Assembly (NCBI RefSeq): GCF_000471905.2
Contig: NW_006494942.1
Span: 262,234-326,233, forward strand
Reading direction: 5' to 3'
From: Amborella trichopoda
Taxonomy: Eukaryota; Streptophyta; Magnoliopsida; Amborellales; Amborellaceae
Length of the DNA: 64,000 nt
Part shown: in pieces, positions 22,816-33,790 of the stretch
How the letters are laid out: each line of letters opens with the position of its first letter
How positions within the stretch are numbered: position 1 is the first letter of the stretch
The notes under the pieces: model-generated
The model's input: only the letters and a program-made list of their open reading frames with translations
Told to the model about the DNA's origin: nothing
Database searches by the model: none
Program-made: the position numbers and the translations under genes

Positions 22816-24164
22816 CAGATCTGTGAAGTAATATTTAGCATGGGCATAGTGAGTTTCGGCTATAAGGAACGATCTTTTGTTGGCATAGACCGTATGTTAT
22901 CTCCCATCTCAGCTATACTTGAAGCATTGGTGCAACGACGATGGAACCACCCCTTGGTCATGGAGTCGTGGCCGACCGAGGAGAATGTTGTAGGAAGTGT
23001 CGGTGTCGATTACATGAAACTGGGCATAATTGTTCATCTCACTGATCTTAAAACAAAGGTGAACTGTACCAGCTGACTTCTCTCCTAACTGGTTAAACCC
23101 TTGAATTGTGACGTGGGTCGGAGTAAGATCTGTGGACCCTAACCCTAATCGTGTAAGGATCTTCCTTGGAATAAGATTGACTACCGACCCTCCATCTAAC
23201 ATAATTCAATTGATGGGGCATGTATGTAATTCGCCAGTGACAAAGAGAGGGCGGTTATGAAACTTTTCTCCCAGCTGCAGATCATCCTCTTAAAAGGTGA
23301 TTAGCATACATCCTTCTAAAATCACCGAGTCCACTTCAATAGGTTCTACTTTAGTCTCATACACCTCTGGGTTAGAGAGAGCCTGAACCAAAGCCATCTA
23401 GTAAACCTTCGAGAGCATGAGGGCAACGTAGATACTGAGGAGAGCAGAAAGCTTCCGTAGATGCCCTATCACATCATATTTCACCTTATCTTACTGAAGG
23501 CATTATGCTCCTAATCCTGCCATTGGTTTGGGTGGTATGTTGGGTTGAAGAGCAGGTTTGGGTGAAAGAGGTTTATTTTGGTCTGCCGGCTGACTCGATT
23601 GCACAGCGGGCTTAGTTCGGGTGAAGGAGGTTTGAGGTTTTGGAAGTGATAGAGTATATGGGATCAGAGGTGTCCCAGAGAATTGGAGAATAGGTAGATT
23701 GTTTGAGGTATTGGGAATGGGAAGGAGCCCAAGGAGTTGTAAGATAGGCAGATTAGTCTTTGGATTAGGGGGCAGTGGAAGAAGAGGAAACTTCAAGGTG
23801 CTCGACTTCTATGGTGGAGGTTGCAGTGCCCTCCTCGATTTGAGATTTATCTGCCCCATGATGGGTGATGCTCCTGAGATTTGCACCATGTGGCAAGCGT
23901 TTTGAGAATAGAAACTTTACCCTCTTGATTCTCTTAGTCTCTGCTCCAATTCAGGCTCAAGGGACCACTGGGGTTTCTTTGGCTTCGAATTTTTGTGCTT
24001 CTTTGAAGAAGGTGGCTCTACCTGGGCTTTGGCTGCCAGGGCATCAACAACCGCTAAGAATCCTGCTACTTGTGCTAAGGTCTTTCTCAATCGTTTCCTG
24101 CTTATGTTGATCCCTTCGAATTCTCTGTTGAAAGCCTCCAAGTCTGGACATTTCAAGGTTGTAC
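22519..24164 (-). pseudogene. Retropepsin-like protease ORF (M)
   Basis: From the putative acceptor at 24165 the frame gives GINISRKRLRKTLAQVAG, a Pro-rich linker (23796-23503, LQLLGLLPIPN and NIPPKPMAGLGA), VYETKVEPIEVDS, then the protease domain at 23202-22909: LDGGSVVNLIPRKILTRLGL, then FHVIDTDTSYNILLGRPRLH and DQGVVPSSLHQCFKYS. The catalytic position reads DGG rather than D(S/T)G; DGGS is common in this plant retropepsin-like family. LGRP(W)LH...GVV.S.LHQC is the family's C-terminal signature. Stops near 23210 and 23500 break the frame. Confidence 0.8.
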
Positions 24165-24240
24165 CTACAGGAGACATAGGAGAAGAAAGATGAGAAGGAG
24201 AAGAAGAAGAAAAAGAAGGGTCAAAATGTTGGGGACTTTT
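24164..24240 (-). other. Putative intron 3' splice site (M)
   Basis: On the minus strand a pyrimidine run (24235-24180: CTTTTTCTTCTTCTTCTCC) leads to CCTGTAG/GTACAACC at 24165/24164. E1 (7145) and E4 (54417) have the same tract and YAG/GTRCA at the same place. Confidence 0.5.
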
Positions 24241-25049
24241 AAGGTTGTTCCCCTCGTCAGACCGATATAGGTGGCTTTTTACGTCATCACCAGGGTTGGA
24301 TGTGTGCAGGGGGTCTTTAGGTCTTTACCATGCTTAGATCATTGGGGAGTGCTTTTAACGTCGTCACCCTCATTGGACGTGCTCTGAGTGGAAGATGGCG
24401 CAAGGACATCCTCTTGATGAGAAGGAAGGAGGATCGTGCTAGGGAAAAAATCCAGTAAGGTTGGAAGTGGGGGAAGGGGCTTGAGAAATTCTTGCTCAAC
24501 TGGCGGTTGGACCGTCTTGTTTCTCCAGCGAGCAGCCCTTGATACCCGTCTCCATCCGATTTTCTAAGGGGGTGTTTGATTCGTCTTGTTAGGCATGTGA
24601 ACAACCTTAGCTTGGTGAACTGGTTCTCGTCTTAGGGACTTGAGTCTTCGTCGCCCATGGTGGACTATCCATGGCTAGGAAGTCGAGGGTTCAATAGAAT
24701 CTAACTCATTATTAGGAAGGTCTTGTGCTGGGAGATCCTCTTGTATCAGTGAAGCAGTGGCTTGGGGATCACTTAGTAGGACGTTATAAAACTCCTGACA
24801 TTTTTGCATTTTCTTTGCTAATATATCATGGAAACTAGTGCAGTCCCACAAGTAGTGGCCCCATATCTGGTGATATGGGTATCAACGGTCCACAGTTGCC
24901 TGAACATGGCGTCAGGGTTTCTTTGTGGGATTCGGTGTGATTATGCCTTCATGAAGCATTATAACGAAGAAGGCGTGAAGGATACCAAGCTTCTTCCTAG
25001 ATGGTTACTGCATGGAAGGCTTCTGCTGCCCCGAGGCCTTCTTTAAGTA
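24241..25049 (-). pseudogene. Gag C-terminal region and linker (M)
   Basis: Contains the second zinc knuckle of the family at 24890-24826, read as PYHQIWGHYLWDC with its first Cys lost, followed by TSFHDILAK. The first knuckle is deleted: the sequence goes from an LPCYKLKDDC-like join to YTLKDIIEALIQKVQIK (25120-25060). The remaining linker up to the putative acceptor (24604-24317) has no recognised domain. The copy as a whole is broken by stops and frameshifts. Confidence 0.6.
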
Positions 25050-25879
25050 TTCAAGCTTTATCTGAACCTTTTGGATCAGGGCCTCGATAATATCTTTTAG
25101 CGTGTAACAGTCATCTTTTAGCTTGTAACATGGAAGTTGGATTAGAAGCCTCGACGTGTAGATAAGTTTAAGGTCACATGTAGTGCACACAAGTTTGGAT
25201 TGCTTCCTTCTTAGGCATAGGATTGGGATGACGAGCGACCAAATTTCTCCATCTTGATATAAATTGGTCCACGGGCTCATCGGGATCTTGAGTTAGAGTG
25301 AGAAGCTCAAGAGTTTGAACCTCTCTCTCGACCTCATAGAAGCGCTGATAGAACAGTTTTTCCCTCTCTTCCCATGTATGTACTGAGTTTGGGGCAAGTC
25401 GAGCATACCACTGAAAGGCTGGGCCATCAAGGCTTTCAGCAAACTGACAAAGAAGAAGTCTCCCATCAGCCGTTGTTTCTCGACATGCTACCTAGAAGTG
25501 GGCAACATGCTGGTTTGGGGAGGTGGTTCCGTTGAATAGAGGAAAATTCCCTTTCTTGTACCTGGTCGATGTATGAAAGATATGGCCTTTGATAAGGCGT
25601 CGCACCCTGTATCCACGAGATTTGTCTGTTCTTTAGGCTATGGGTCACCATGGCATCAATGTCTACCTGAGAGATGGGGTGAGGGACAGAATTGTCCTGT
25701 GAGGCAGAGGGCGGGGACTGCCTTAGAGGTGCACCATCTGAGTGACGGGAATTGACCCCATGGTTAGCTGATTGGCATGCGGCGTCTATACGATCGATCT
25801 TTTCCATCATCGCATGCACCATATCTTTGAATTTGTTCATGCGTTCTTCCTGTGCGTCGCCATGCTTACTTAAAACCAT
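25050..25879 (-). pseudogene. Gag domain (M)
   Basis: Best gag copy of the family. 25879-25466 opens with HGDAQEERMNKFKDMVHAMM, a probable coiled coil, then VTHSLKNRQISWIQGATPYQ. From 25465 to about 25150, in a shifted frame, comes the classic retrotransposon gag domain: GPAFQWYARLAPNSVHTWEE, then FYQRFYEVEREVQTLELLTL, TQDPDEPVDQFISRWRNL and HPNPMPKKEAIQTCV. A stop follows and the frame changes again near 25280. Gag would build the particle; E1, E3 and E4 carry the same segments. Confidence 0.85.
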
Positions 25880-26278
25880 TATGCTAATTGTTTCTCTATA
25901 AAGGTCAGCATCAGTTGCAGCTGAAGGCTTGCAAACTTGACGGGTCGTGCACGGTAGATCGGTCAGTAGGGGGCCAGCGTGCCCCGACTGGACTCGACTC
26001 TTCTATGCTGATCATGTGAGGACCGATTCTCGACGGTGCTGGGACTGTGGCTATTGAGTGGTTGGGTCATCTTCTACAACACTAACCACAGTGCAGGGCT
26101 CATGGCCTTCTTATTAAGGCTTCATCATCTAAAGAGGGTAGAAGGGATTCAGGTGGAGAGGGTTATCAGAGCTGGTTGCCCCGACTGCCTTAGTCACTTC
26201 CTTAGTCAAAATTTGCAGACCTCTATCATGCTTAGCTTTGAGGCTTTGATGGACCTCGTGCTAAAACTGTGATCAGGA

Positions 26279-27256
26279 CTACGGCTGATCAGCTCTTCTT
26301 TCACAAAAGAGAGTTGTCTCCATCAGTTGAGGCAAAGGATGACGGCCAGGGACTGGGGTCATCTTAGGATGGGGAGGATGAAGAACTCGATCAGCCATCA
26401 GGTCACTACCCCGAGCTCCCTTATGAGCTCCAGAGACACGACCAAACTGACGGGGCTGGTTCAAGATGGTACTCTTGGGGAAGGTCTTTGAGTACCATGG
26501 CTGGAGGTGCTTGTTCGAAGAAGGGGAAGTTGGCGAGAGCATGGCTGACTCATGAGGATGACTGAGTCAAGGGCGAGGGGCTATCTGTGACGGTGACCCG
26601 TGTGCGCCCCATGGAGAAGGATCACAGGGGACCTGAGGATCAGCCCAGGCCCTTGATCTAGCCTTAGAAGGCCGAGAATTGCGAATAAGTGTCTATAAGA
26701 GAATAGGTGAAGACCTACCCCTTACAGATTGTGCTTGTGTGTGCTGAGTAGGAGGACAAGGAGGCCGCCTCCTGTGTACTCGAAAGGGTGCAATGACGGC
26801 ATTGCCCTGAGTGATGGGATGCATATGAGCAACGTGTGCAGGACCTGGCCTTAAGAGGCCTGATTCTAAACACAGACTCGAGGTAACATAAGAGTTGCTC
26901 CGAGCTGTGGCTTGGTTGGGTGACGCACGAGCCTTATGGTGTGTGTGAGAGGTGGAGACCACAGGGCCTCTACCTCTATGTGTCGAGCCTCTAAGAATAA
27001 GGACTTGTGGTGGTGTAGAAATGTGGGGGGCAGCCTTGCGGCGACCCACAGAAGCAATGGCAAATTGCTTTCCTTCTGAAGAGAGAGACTGGGCAGCCTT
27101 CCGGTGTACCTCAACAGTACAACCGACAAGTAACTTGTCGGTGGGTGGGTGCATGTTGTGTGTGGCAACAAACGTGCTGCCATGGCAGGGTGCCTTGGCA
27201 GAGGTTCCACCAGAGCAAGGAGATGGGGAGTGCGAGACATTCAAGTCCCTCCTCAC
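26279..27256 (-). pseudogene. N-terminal ORF before gag (M)
   Basis: Begins MRRDLNVSHSPSPCSGGTSA, 230 bp after the primer-binding site, open for 187 codons (27256-26693), rich in Ser, Pro, His, Thr and Arg. After a frame break it continues at 26542-26279 with WYSKTFPKSTILNQPRQFGR, KGARGSDLMADRVL and LMETTLFC, matching E3 (39600-39830) and E4 (51650-51850). No domain recognised. The conserved start, WYSK block and position show it is a real part of the family. 25880-26278 is the degraded joint to gag. Confidence 0.65.
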
Positions 27257-27485
27257 ACATCCTAGTTAAGACCTGGGAGCTAGACAAGGGGTCTTTGCTC
27301 AAAAGGATGGTTGTGAATGAAGTTAAAGGAACTTGTTCCTTAGGGACACTCATGAATGCGAGGATGAGGAAATCCCCGTTCGAATGAATGGGTTACAGAG
27401 CCTACAAGCCATAAGTGATGTGTGGATACAGAAAATAAAAAGGCGAAACTAGTCAAACAAGTACGATCCAACTAAGGGATAATAA

Positions 27486-27504
27486 GTCCCAAGTGGAGTC
27501 GCTA
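27486..27504 (-). other. Primer-binding site of M
   Basis: Minus strand TAGCGACTCCACTTGGGAC, three bases after the LTR end at 27508. It differs at two positions from the family form TGGCGACTCCACTGGGGAC. Confidence 0.7.
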
Positions 27505-28309
27505 AGCTAGTTAGGTTCCTCGATCTCGCCCTCTGGATCTGGATGATCGGGTGACACTCATCTCAAGTTTCAGAGGAGACTCGAGATGTTTTGAGATCGC
27601 TCTCTCGGGATCCTCGTTCGAGAACAAGCGTAGGTATTACCAACCGTTGAGAAAGAAATTTAAGGTGGGTTCGGGACTTACTCGGGCTGGCTCGAGTGGA
27701 CGCCCTCTTAGATCACAAAGAAAGACCCCCAGTCGTAAAACTGGTTTGGAATCGCCTCCCTTGGCTTGTTTTCTCATGTTTTCTGCAATCACACATATAT
27801 GGCAAATGTTATAAGACAGGTGTGTTAACAGACCTCACCTTGCCTCTTTGGTGAACATACACAAGCATGCACATTCATAAGAAGAAGAGAAGAATAGGAG
27901 AAGGAAGATGGGGGAGAAAAGAATTTGACTAGGTGGGGAGATTAGCAAAGTGACTATGTTGGTAGGTAATTGGTCTGATTTGGCAGTAAAACAGGCACAG
28001 TAACTCAAACCTGCTCAACAGAGTTCCTATTAGAATTCAATACCGATACTAACTAGCTAGACGCGATGGTTTGTCTATCGTGGAAATAAAGCGAGCACAA
28101 AAATTCTGGCACAACAACATTACGGCTAGATGACAGGACTACCATGAAAGGCTAATCTCTTAATGAAACAACGAATAACAGAAAGAATGGAAATCATTAA
28201 CAGAGAATAAGAAGTAAGAGAATAAGAAGAGAAGAGAAAGAAAGAGAGGAAGAGAAATAAAGAAGGATAAGGTGTGAGAGAAGAGAGAAGGAAGGAGAGA
28301 AGAGGTAGA

Positions 28310-28805
28310 AAGACTCAGTCGATGCTAGGCATCACAGGCTGTGTTGGAAGAAAAAGAGAAAGAATACATAGTCGGCGTTAGGCATCGCCGGCTGTGTTAG
28401 AAAAAGAAGAGAGAGGGGACACAGTCGGTGCTAGGTATCACCGATTGTGTTAGAGAGAGAGGGGGCAAGAACGAGAGAGAGAGAACAAAGTCGACATTAG
28501 GTATCACTGGCTGTGTTAAAGAGAGGGGGTAAGAAGGACACAGTCGGTGCTAAGCATCGTCGATGGTGTTTTTTTTAATAAGAGAGGAGGGAGAGACACA
28601 GTCGATGCTAAGCATTGCCGGCTGTGTTTTAAGAAGAGCGGAGAGAGAGACACAGTAGGTGCTAGGTGTTGCTAGTTGTGTTCTAAGAAGACACAAAAGA
28701 CGCAGTCGACACTGAGCTTCGTCGACTAGGCTAGATAAAGGAGAGAGAAAGGACACAAAGGAGAGAGACGGACGCAGTCGGCGCTGAGCTTCACCGACTG
28801 TGTCA
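28310..28805. repeat. Hairpin minisatellite (CACAGTCGGCGCT arms) in M's 5' LTR
   Basis: About eight units of 60-70 bp, each of the form CACAGTCGGTGCTAAGCATC followed by GCCGGCTGTGTT, an imperfect palindrome, spaced by AGAGAGAG-rich DNA. It replaces the CATGGACGG version used in other LTR-A copies. Confidence 0.85.
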
Positions 28806-28839
28806 AAAGAAGGAGATAGAAGATGGGAAGAAGAGAGAA

Positions 28840-29060
28840 AGAGATAGAGATGAGAAGAAGAGAGAGATAGAGAGATGGAGATGAGAAGAAGAGAGAGATA
28901 GAGAGATGGAGATGAGAAGAAGAGAGAGATAGAGAGATGGAGATGAGAAGAAGAGAGAGATAGAGAGATGGAGATGAGAAGAAGAGAGAGATAGAGAGAT
29001 GGAGATGAGAAGAAGAGAGAGAAAGAGATGAGAAGAAGAAAGAGAAAGAGAGAGAGATAA
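28840..29060. repeat. 31-bp GA-rich tandem repeat
   Basis: About six near-identical copies of AGAGAGATAGAGAGATGGAG followed by ATGAGAAGAAG, then general GA-rich DNA to 29185. The near identity suggests recent local expansion. Confidence 0.85.
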
Positions 29061-30663
29061 GAAGAAGAGAAATAAAGAGAGATAAAGATGAGAAGAAAAG
29101 TGAGAAGAAGAAAGGAAGAGGGAAGGAGCGAGAAAGAGGGAAGGAGAGGGAAAGACAGAAGGAGAGAGAAAGAGAGGAAGAGAGAGAAAGTTACCTTATC
29201 AAAGGCTATCGATACTGTTCTTCTCTCTCCTCTCTCTCTCTCTCTCCAAGATGCACCCACGAGCTTAAGCAAAAATGAAGTCTTTATTGAACCTTTAAGA
29301 ATGAACCCCAGAGGGATTTTATAATTTGGCTTTACATGCTTATATAGAATTGGGCCCAAACAAGAGTGGACGCCCAAAAACTACCTAGAATTAAAGATAA
29401 TTGTAATTTAATTGAATTAAAAGAAATTTTAAACATGGGTGTAAAATTATTGTTTTGCCCCTACCTAACAATATGTGGAATTCAAAAACAGTCCCTGCTG
29501 TGCTGCTCAAGAAATTGCGTGATCTTCCATGACTGATCTGGGGTTGTTCTGATACCCGTTTGATCGAAAGGTGATTGTTTTCTTATGGGGTTCGGCATGG
29601 TGATCGATCGGATACTAACTTCGAGCCATGAATCATGTTTTTGAGCCATGATCATGAGACTTGAGTTTTGATGAACCTTGAAAACTTTGGATCAATTGTG
29701 TACTCATTGCCTGATGTTTTTCTTCCTTTTCTTTGCTGAATCACACTGAGCATGCCATCACGATCATGTTGCAATAAGCGCGGCTCGATTTCATGTTTGA
29801 ATGAAGATTTTGTCGTCTTGAGTCTTTAGTTAGAATCTGAAATTTCGACGGCTGGAATTTACAATAGTTTCGATGCCTCTGTGTGTGAAATCCAACCGTT
29901 CATCGTATGTGGGGTTTAAGGCAGAGATAGTCATCGACCTCATGCACATAATGTAATTGGTTTCCTGCTGAGCGGGTATGCGAGCGCCATGATTTGGCTG
30001 CTCGAGTGAGGCATGGTGCTACTGAATTTTCTGCAACTTTCTTCACGGATTAGTAATCTATCTTTAGTTTTTCTCCCTACTCGGGCATCGTCACAGGGCG
30101 TACCACATATCGAAACATTGATCTTGACGAGACGAACACGCTCACCAAATTTAAGGGTGATCCAACTCTGATCGAGTGAGATATAGGCCCAAAAGTCACT
30201 GCCTATGACTATGAAAACAGCCACCTTTAATGGTCTTTTGGTGCAAGGTGGCCACACGGAAATAGTGTGTGGCCTACCCCTTTTCAGTATTTTAACTATA
30301 ACTTTTTACTGGAGTGCCCGATAAAGCCAAAACTTGACCCATATGGGTTTTCGACCGTTCCAAATCCAATGGCGGTGGTCCCACAACTATTTAATGTACT
30401 AAAAATATAGTTCTAGTTACGGGGTCCAATTCAGGGTGCTAGAGGCCGATTTTGCCGAAATTGTTTCTTTGTGTTTACTGCCTTAAACATGTCTGATCAT
30501 GACAAAACTTGGCAGGTGACCTTTTGAAGTACTGATGAAGATCTTGACTGATTCTGGGGCCATATTTGGACTTTCAAAATTTCCACTGTTTTGTAGGCTT
30601 TATTGACCTTCTTCCTCTTTATTCCGCATTGGGGACCAAGGTGCTAAAAGATATGTTCAAACA

Positions 30664-30871
30664 GTGGCGTTACTGCCACGCACGCACGACATTGCCTTCT
30701 TTTTATTTTTTCCTTTTCTCTTCATGCACGGTGCTGCCCTCTCTCTCTCCTCTTCTTCCATGTGTTTGTCATGCACAACTTTAACTCAACGACACGCGTG
30801 GCAGCAGCTTTCCTTCATTTGACCGTGTTGTCGTGCATGCTTCACACTCAGGAAAATTTGTGGTCCTTAAA
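30664..30871 (-). repeat. Start of C1's 3' LTR (LTR-B)
   Basis: Minus strand TTTAAGGACCACAAATTTTC aligns with TGTAAGGATCATGATTTTC, the LTR start after C3's polypurine tract at 47123. Unlike C3, this copy lacks the hairpin minisatellite between the start and the GGTCAAATG block. Confidence 0.75.
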
Positions 30872-30884
30872 TTATTCCCTTCTT

Positions 30885-32180
30885 AAAAAGGAGATTTGAC
30901 CTCAAAATCATACCATTATTATTAAAAAAGGTGGGAGTATTTCTCCCCGATTTTGTCCTCGCGTTCTCATGTTGATTCTTCTCTTGAATGATATTGACAT
31001 TGTACCCGGACCAGGGGGATTTCTTTACTACGCAAAACCTATACTCTCCTGTCTAATATCACAATTGGTCATTCAACATAGGTCAAGTCTTCCCTGATTG
31101 GGATTGGTTCGTACTCCAAATCATGGGATGCGTCATGCTGATATTTTTTTAGCAGCGATATGTGAAAAACATTGTGAATGTTGGCCAATTCAGGTGGCAG
31201 GGCAAGCCAGTATGCCATGTTTTCGATTCTATCTAGGATTTTGAAGGGCTCAATGAATCGTGGGCTCAATTTTCCTTTTCTGCCAATTCTCATAGTGCCC
31301 TTAGTCTACGATACTTACAGGAAAACCTGATCACCCACTTCAAACTCGGGGTCTCTTGTGCGATTGTCGGCATAACTCTTCTGCCGACTTTGGGCTATCC
31401 TGAGCCTCTCTTGAATTAAGGAAACCTTCTCAAAACTTATTCGAACAATTTTGGGGCCCAGTAATTTCCTTTCGCCCACCGCATCGCATCAGATGGGCGC
31501 TCTACGCTTCCTATCATTTAGGGCCTCATAAGGCGCCATTAGAATGTTGGCTTGAAAGCTGTTGTTGTAAGAAAATCTATTAGAGGAATATGATCCTTCC
31601 AACTTCCCTTAAAATCACATGCCCTTAGCATGTCTTCCAAGGTCAAAATGGTTCTCTCTGATTGCTCATCTATTTGGGGGTGAAAAGCGGTGCTAAACGT
31701 AAGTTTGGTCCCCAAAGCTGACATTAGACTTGTCTAAAACCTAGAGGTGAATCTGGTGTCCTTGTTTGACACAATGCTAATAGGTACCCCATGTAACCTT
31801 ACAATTTCTCTAATGTATAACTAGGCCAGGCTATCTAAGGTATAGGTTGTGCGGATAGGTACGAAATGAGTAATTTTAGTTAATCGGTCCACAATGACCC
31901 AAATACTATCGTGCCCCAAACTTGACCTAGGCAACTCAGAAACAAAGTCCATCGTGATGTGTTGGCATTTCTACTCCAGTACGGGCAAGGGATATAATAG
32001 TGGGTTTCTAATGTTCTGCCTTCACTTGCTGGCACGTCGAGCACTTAACGACAAATTGTGCCACATCCCTCTTCATGTTGTTCCACCAGAAAACATTTTT
32101 CAAGTCCTGGTACATTTTTGTGCTCCCAGGGTGTACCGTGTAGCGGCAGTGGTGTGCTTCTTCTAACCAGGCCTTTTTAC
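30885..32180 (-). pseudogene. Integrase and chromodomain of C1
   Basis: The integrase inserts retroelement cDNA; the chromodomain targets chromatin. Visible: the zinc-binding part HHCRYTVHPGSTKMYQDL with VVKCSTCQQVKA (32150-32030); VDRLTKITHF in the core (near 31890); IVSNKDTRFTS (near 31775), where the catalytic Asp of IVSD is Asn; HPQIDEQSERTILTLEDMLR (31690-31630) with the catalytic Glu kept; GKLSPRFIEPFKILDRI and IHNVFHISLLKKY of the C-terminal domain (31293-31130); then KEIPLVRVQCQYHSREEST and KYSHLF of a Tekay/Del chromodomain. Several stops, for example at 31069. Confidence 0.85.
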
Positions 32181-32396
32181 ACTCCCGTCATTAAGAACAC
32201 ATACTCGGCCCTGAAGCCTCAACAATTCATCACTGGTCATAGTGAAATCCTCTTTTTCTTCCATTTTCATTTCTTCAAGGATCTTCACAAGTTGAGGATC
32301 TTCTTTTTGCTCCATTCGGATTTTTTGGAAGAGCTAAGGCTCTGTTCTCATACATGAAAGCATTTCGACCCCATCAATGAGGGGTAGAGTTGGGTG

Positions 32397-33790
32397 TCAT
32401 TCCACTGCATCCTTTAACAATCTCATCTCTCGAACCATCAGCTGCGCCACTGAGACTACGACTTTTCGGCTTAGGGCATCGGTTACCGCATTAGTCTTGC
32501 CTAGATGGTAATCGATTGCACGGTCGTAATCATTCAATAAGTCCATCCATCTTCTTTGCCTCATATTTAATTCCTTTTGGGAAAATAGGTAGTTGAGGCT
32601 CTTGTGATCCGTGACCACCTTAAAGTGGGCCCCATAGAGGTAGTGTCTCCAGATCTTCAACATAAACACTACAGCCGCAATCTTCAAGTCATGAGTTGGA
32701 CAGTTTTGCTCATATGGCTTCAACTGTCTGGAGGCATAAGCAATGACCTTACCTCTCTGCATGAGCACACATCCAAGCCCTTTATGGGATGCATCAGTAT
32801 AACCACAAAGTCGTCATTTCCTTGAAGCAAGGTTAGTATCGGGGTGGTGGTTAGTCTCTTCATTAGTTTCTGAAAGCTTCTGTCACAGTCCTTTGACCAC
32901 ATAAATCTCACATTCTTCTGGGTCAGCCGAGTAAGGGGAAGCGTTATCTTTGAGAATCCCTCTACAAAGCGCCGGTAGTATTCGGCTAACCCCAAAAAAC
33001 TACGAACTTCAATCACATTTGTTGGTCTCTCCCACTTAAGTACTACTTCAATCTTAGAGGGGTCAACCGTGATCCTATCTTTAGAACTGATTTTCCCAAG
33101 GAAAGCTATACTGGGGAGCCAGAACTAACTTTTTCTTAATTTGGCATATAATCTTTCTGACTTCAATGGTTGCAAGACAATTCTCAGATGTTGTTCTTGC
33201 AGTTCCTGACTCTTCGAATATACCAAGATATCATCAATAAAGACCACAACAAAAGCAACTAGGAAAGGTCGGAACACCCTATTCATCAAATCCATGAACA
33301 CAGTAGGGGCATTTGTTAACCCGAACGGCATCACAAGGAACTCATAATGATCATATCAAGTTCAGAAAGTGGTTTTTGCGACGGCTCCCTCCTTGACTCG
33401 CAGTTGGTGATACCTCGATCGAAAGTCGATCTTTGAAAACACTTGGGCCCCTTGGAGCTGGTAAAAAAGATCGTCAATTCTAGGCAGGTGATACTTATTC
33501 TTTGCTGTTACTTGATTTAACTGCCTATAGATAATACATAGCCTCCGGGACCCATCCTTCTTCTTCACAAAAAAGACCGGTGCACCCTAGGGTGACACGC
33601 TGGGTCGGATGAATCCCTTATCCAACAATTCTTACAACTGTTCCTTCAACTCTGCTGGGTTATTCTTTACGAGGCTTTGGAGATGAGAACAGTGCCGGGG
33701 AATACATCTATTTCAAATTAAATCTCCCTTACTCGAGGTAGGGACAGTAACTCTTTTAGAAATACTTAGGGGTACTCTCTTACTACTAGT
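32397..33790 (-). pseudogene. Reverse transcriptase and RNase H of C1
   Basis: RT copies RNA into DNA; RNase H degrades the hybrid. RT begins upstream of [18 protein letters not shown] (33568), continues [18 protein letters not shown] and YHQLRVKEG, shifts frame near 33360, then [20 protein letters not shown] and the catalytic FIDDILVYS (near 33230). RNase H pieces at 33016-32720 ([18 protein letters not shown]) and 32768-32397 ([48 protein letters not shown]-like TDALSRK). Frameshifts separate all parts. Confidence 0.9.

Larger units (their letters stand above)
10469..30663 (-). mobile_element. Element M: ~20.2-kb non-autonomous LTR-A element with antisense PMD gene
   Basis: Read on the minus strand: 5' LTR (30663-27508), primer-binding site (27504-27486), N-terminal ORF (27256-26279), gag (25879-25050), knuckles (24890-24826), intron acceptor (24165), protease (23202-22800), coiled-coil tail (22815-21966), antisense PMD gene (21847-18166) with leader and TATA (17194), tandem-repeat 3' UTR (17180-13423) and 3' LTR (13422-10469). 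No RT, RNase H or integrase motif lies between protease and tail. It is the only copy here with both LTRs. Flanking bases differ (TAATC on the left, GTGGC on the right), so there is no target-site duplication. Frameshifts throughout show it is old. Confidence 0.8.
27508..30663 (-). repeat. 5' LTR of M (LTR-A)
   Basis: A 3.16-kb LTR; minus strand begins TGTTTGAACATATCTTTTAG and ends AGGAACCTAACTA. TATA near 29348-29339, AATAAA at 29288-29283. Beyond 30663 lies chromovirus LTR sequence, unlike the flanks of other LTR-A copies, which fixes the border. It differs from M's 3' LTR mostly in the R/U5 minisatellites, so divergence is large. The minus-strand ORF at 28550-29377 is low complexity. Confidence 0.9.

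Noticed and set aside
30664-30871. LTR-A as the chromovirus's own LTR, because it follows the chromovirus 3' end here and at 47744
   Set aside because: The two joins lie at different depths in LTR-B (208 and 621 bp), LTR-A also starts inside C1 gag at 34725, and its 3' end is followed by a different primer site and Tat-type gag.
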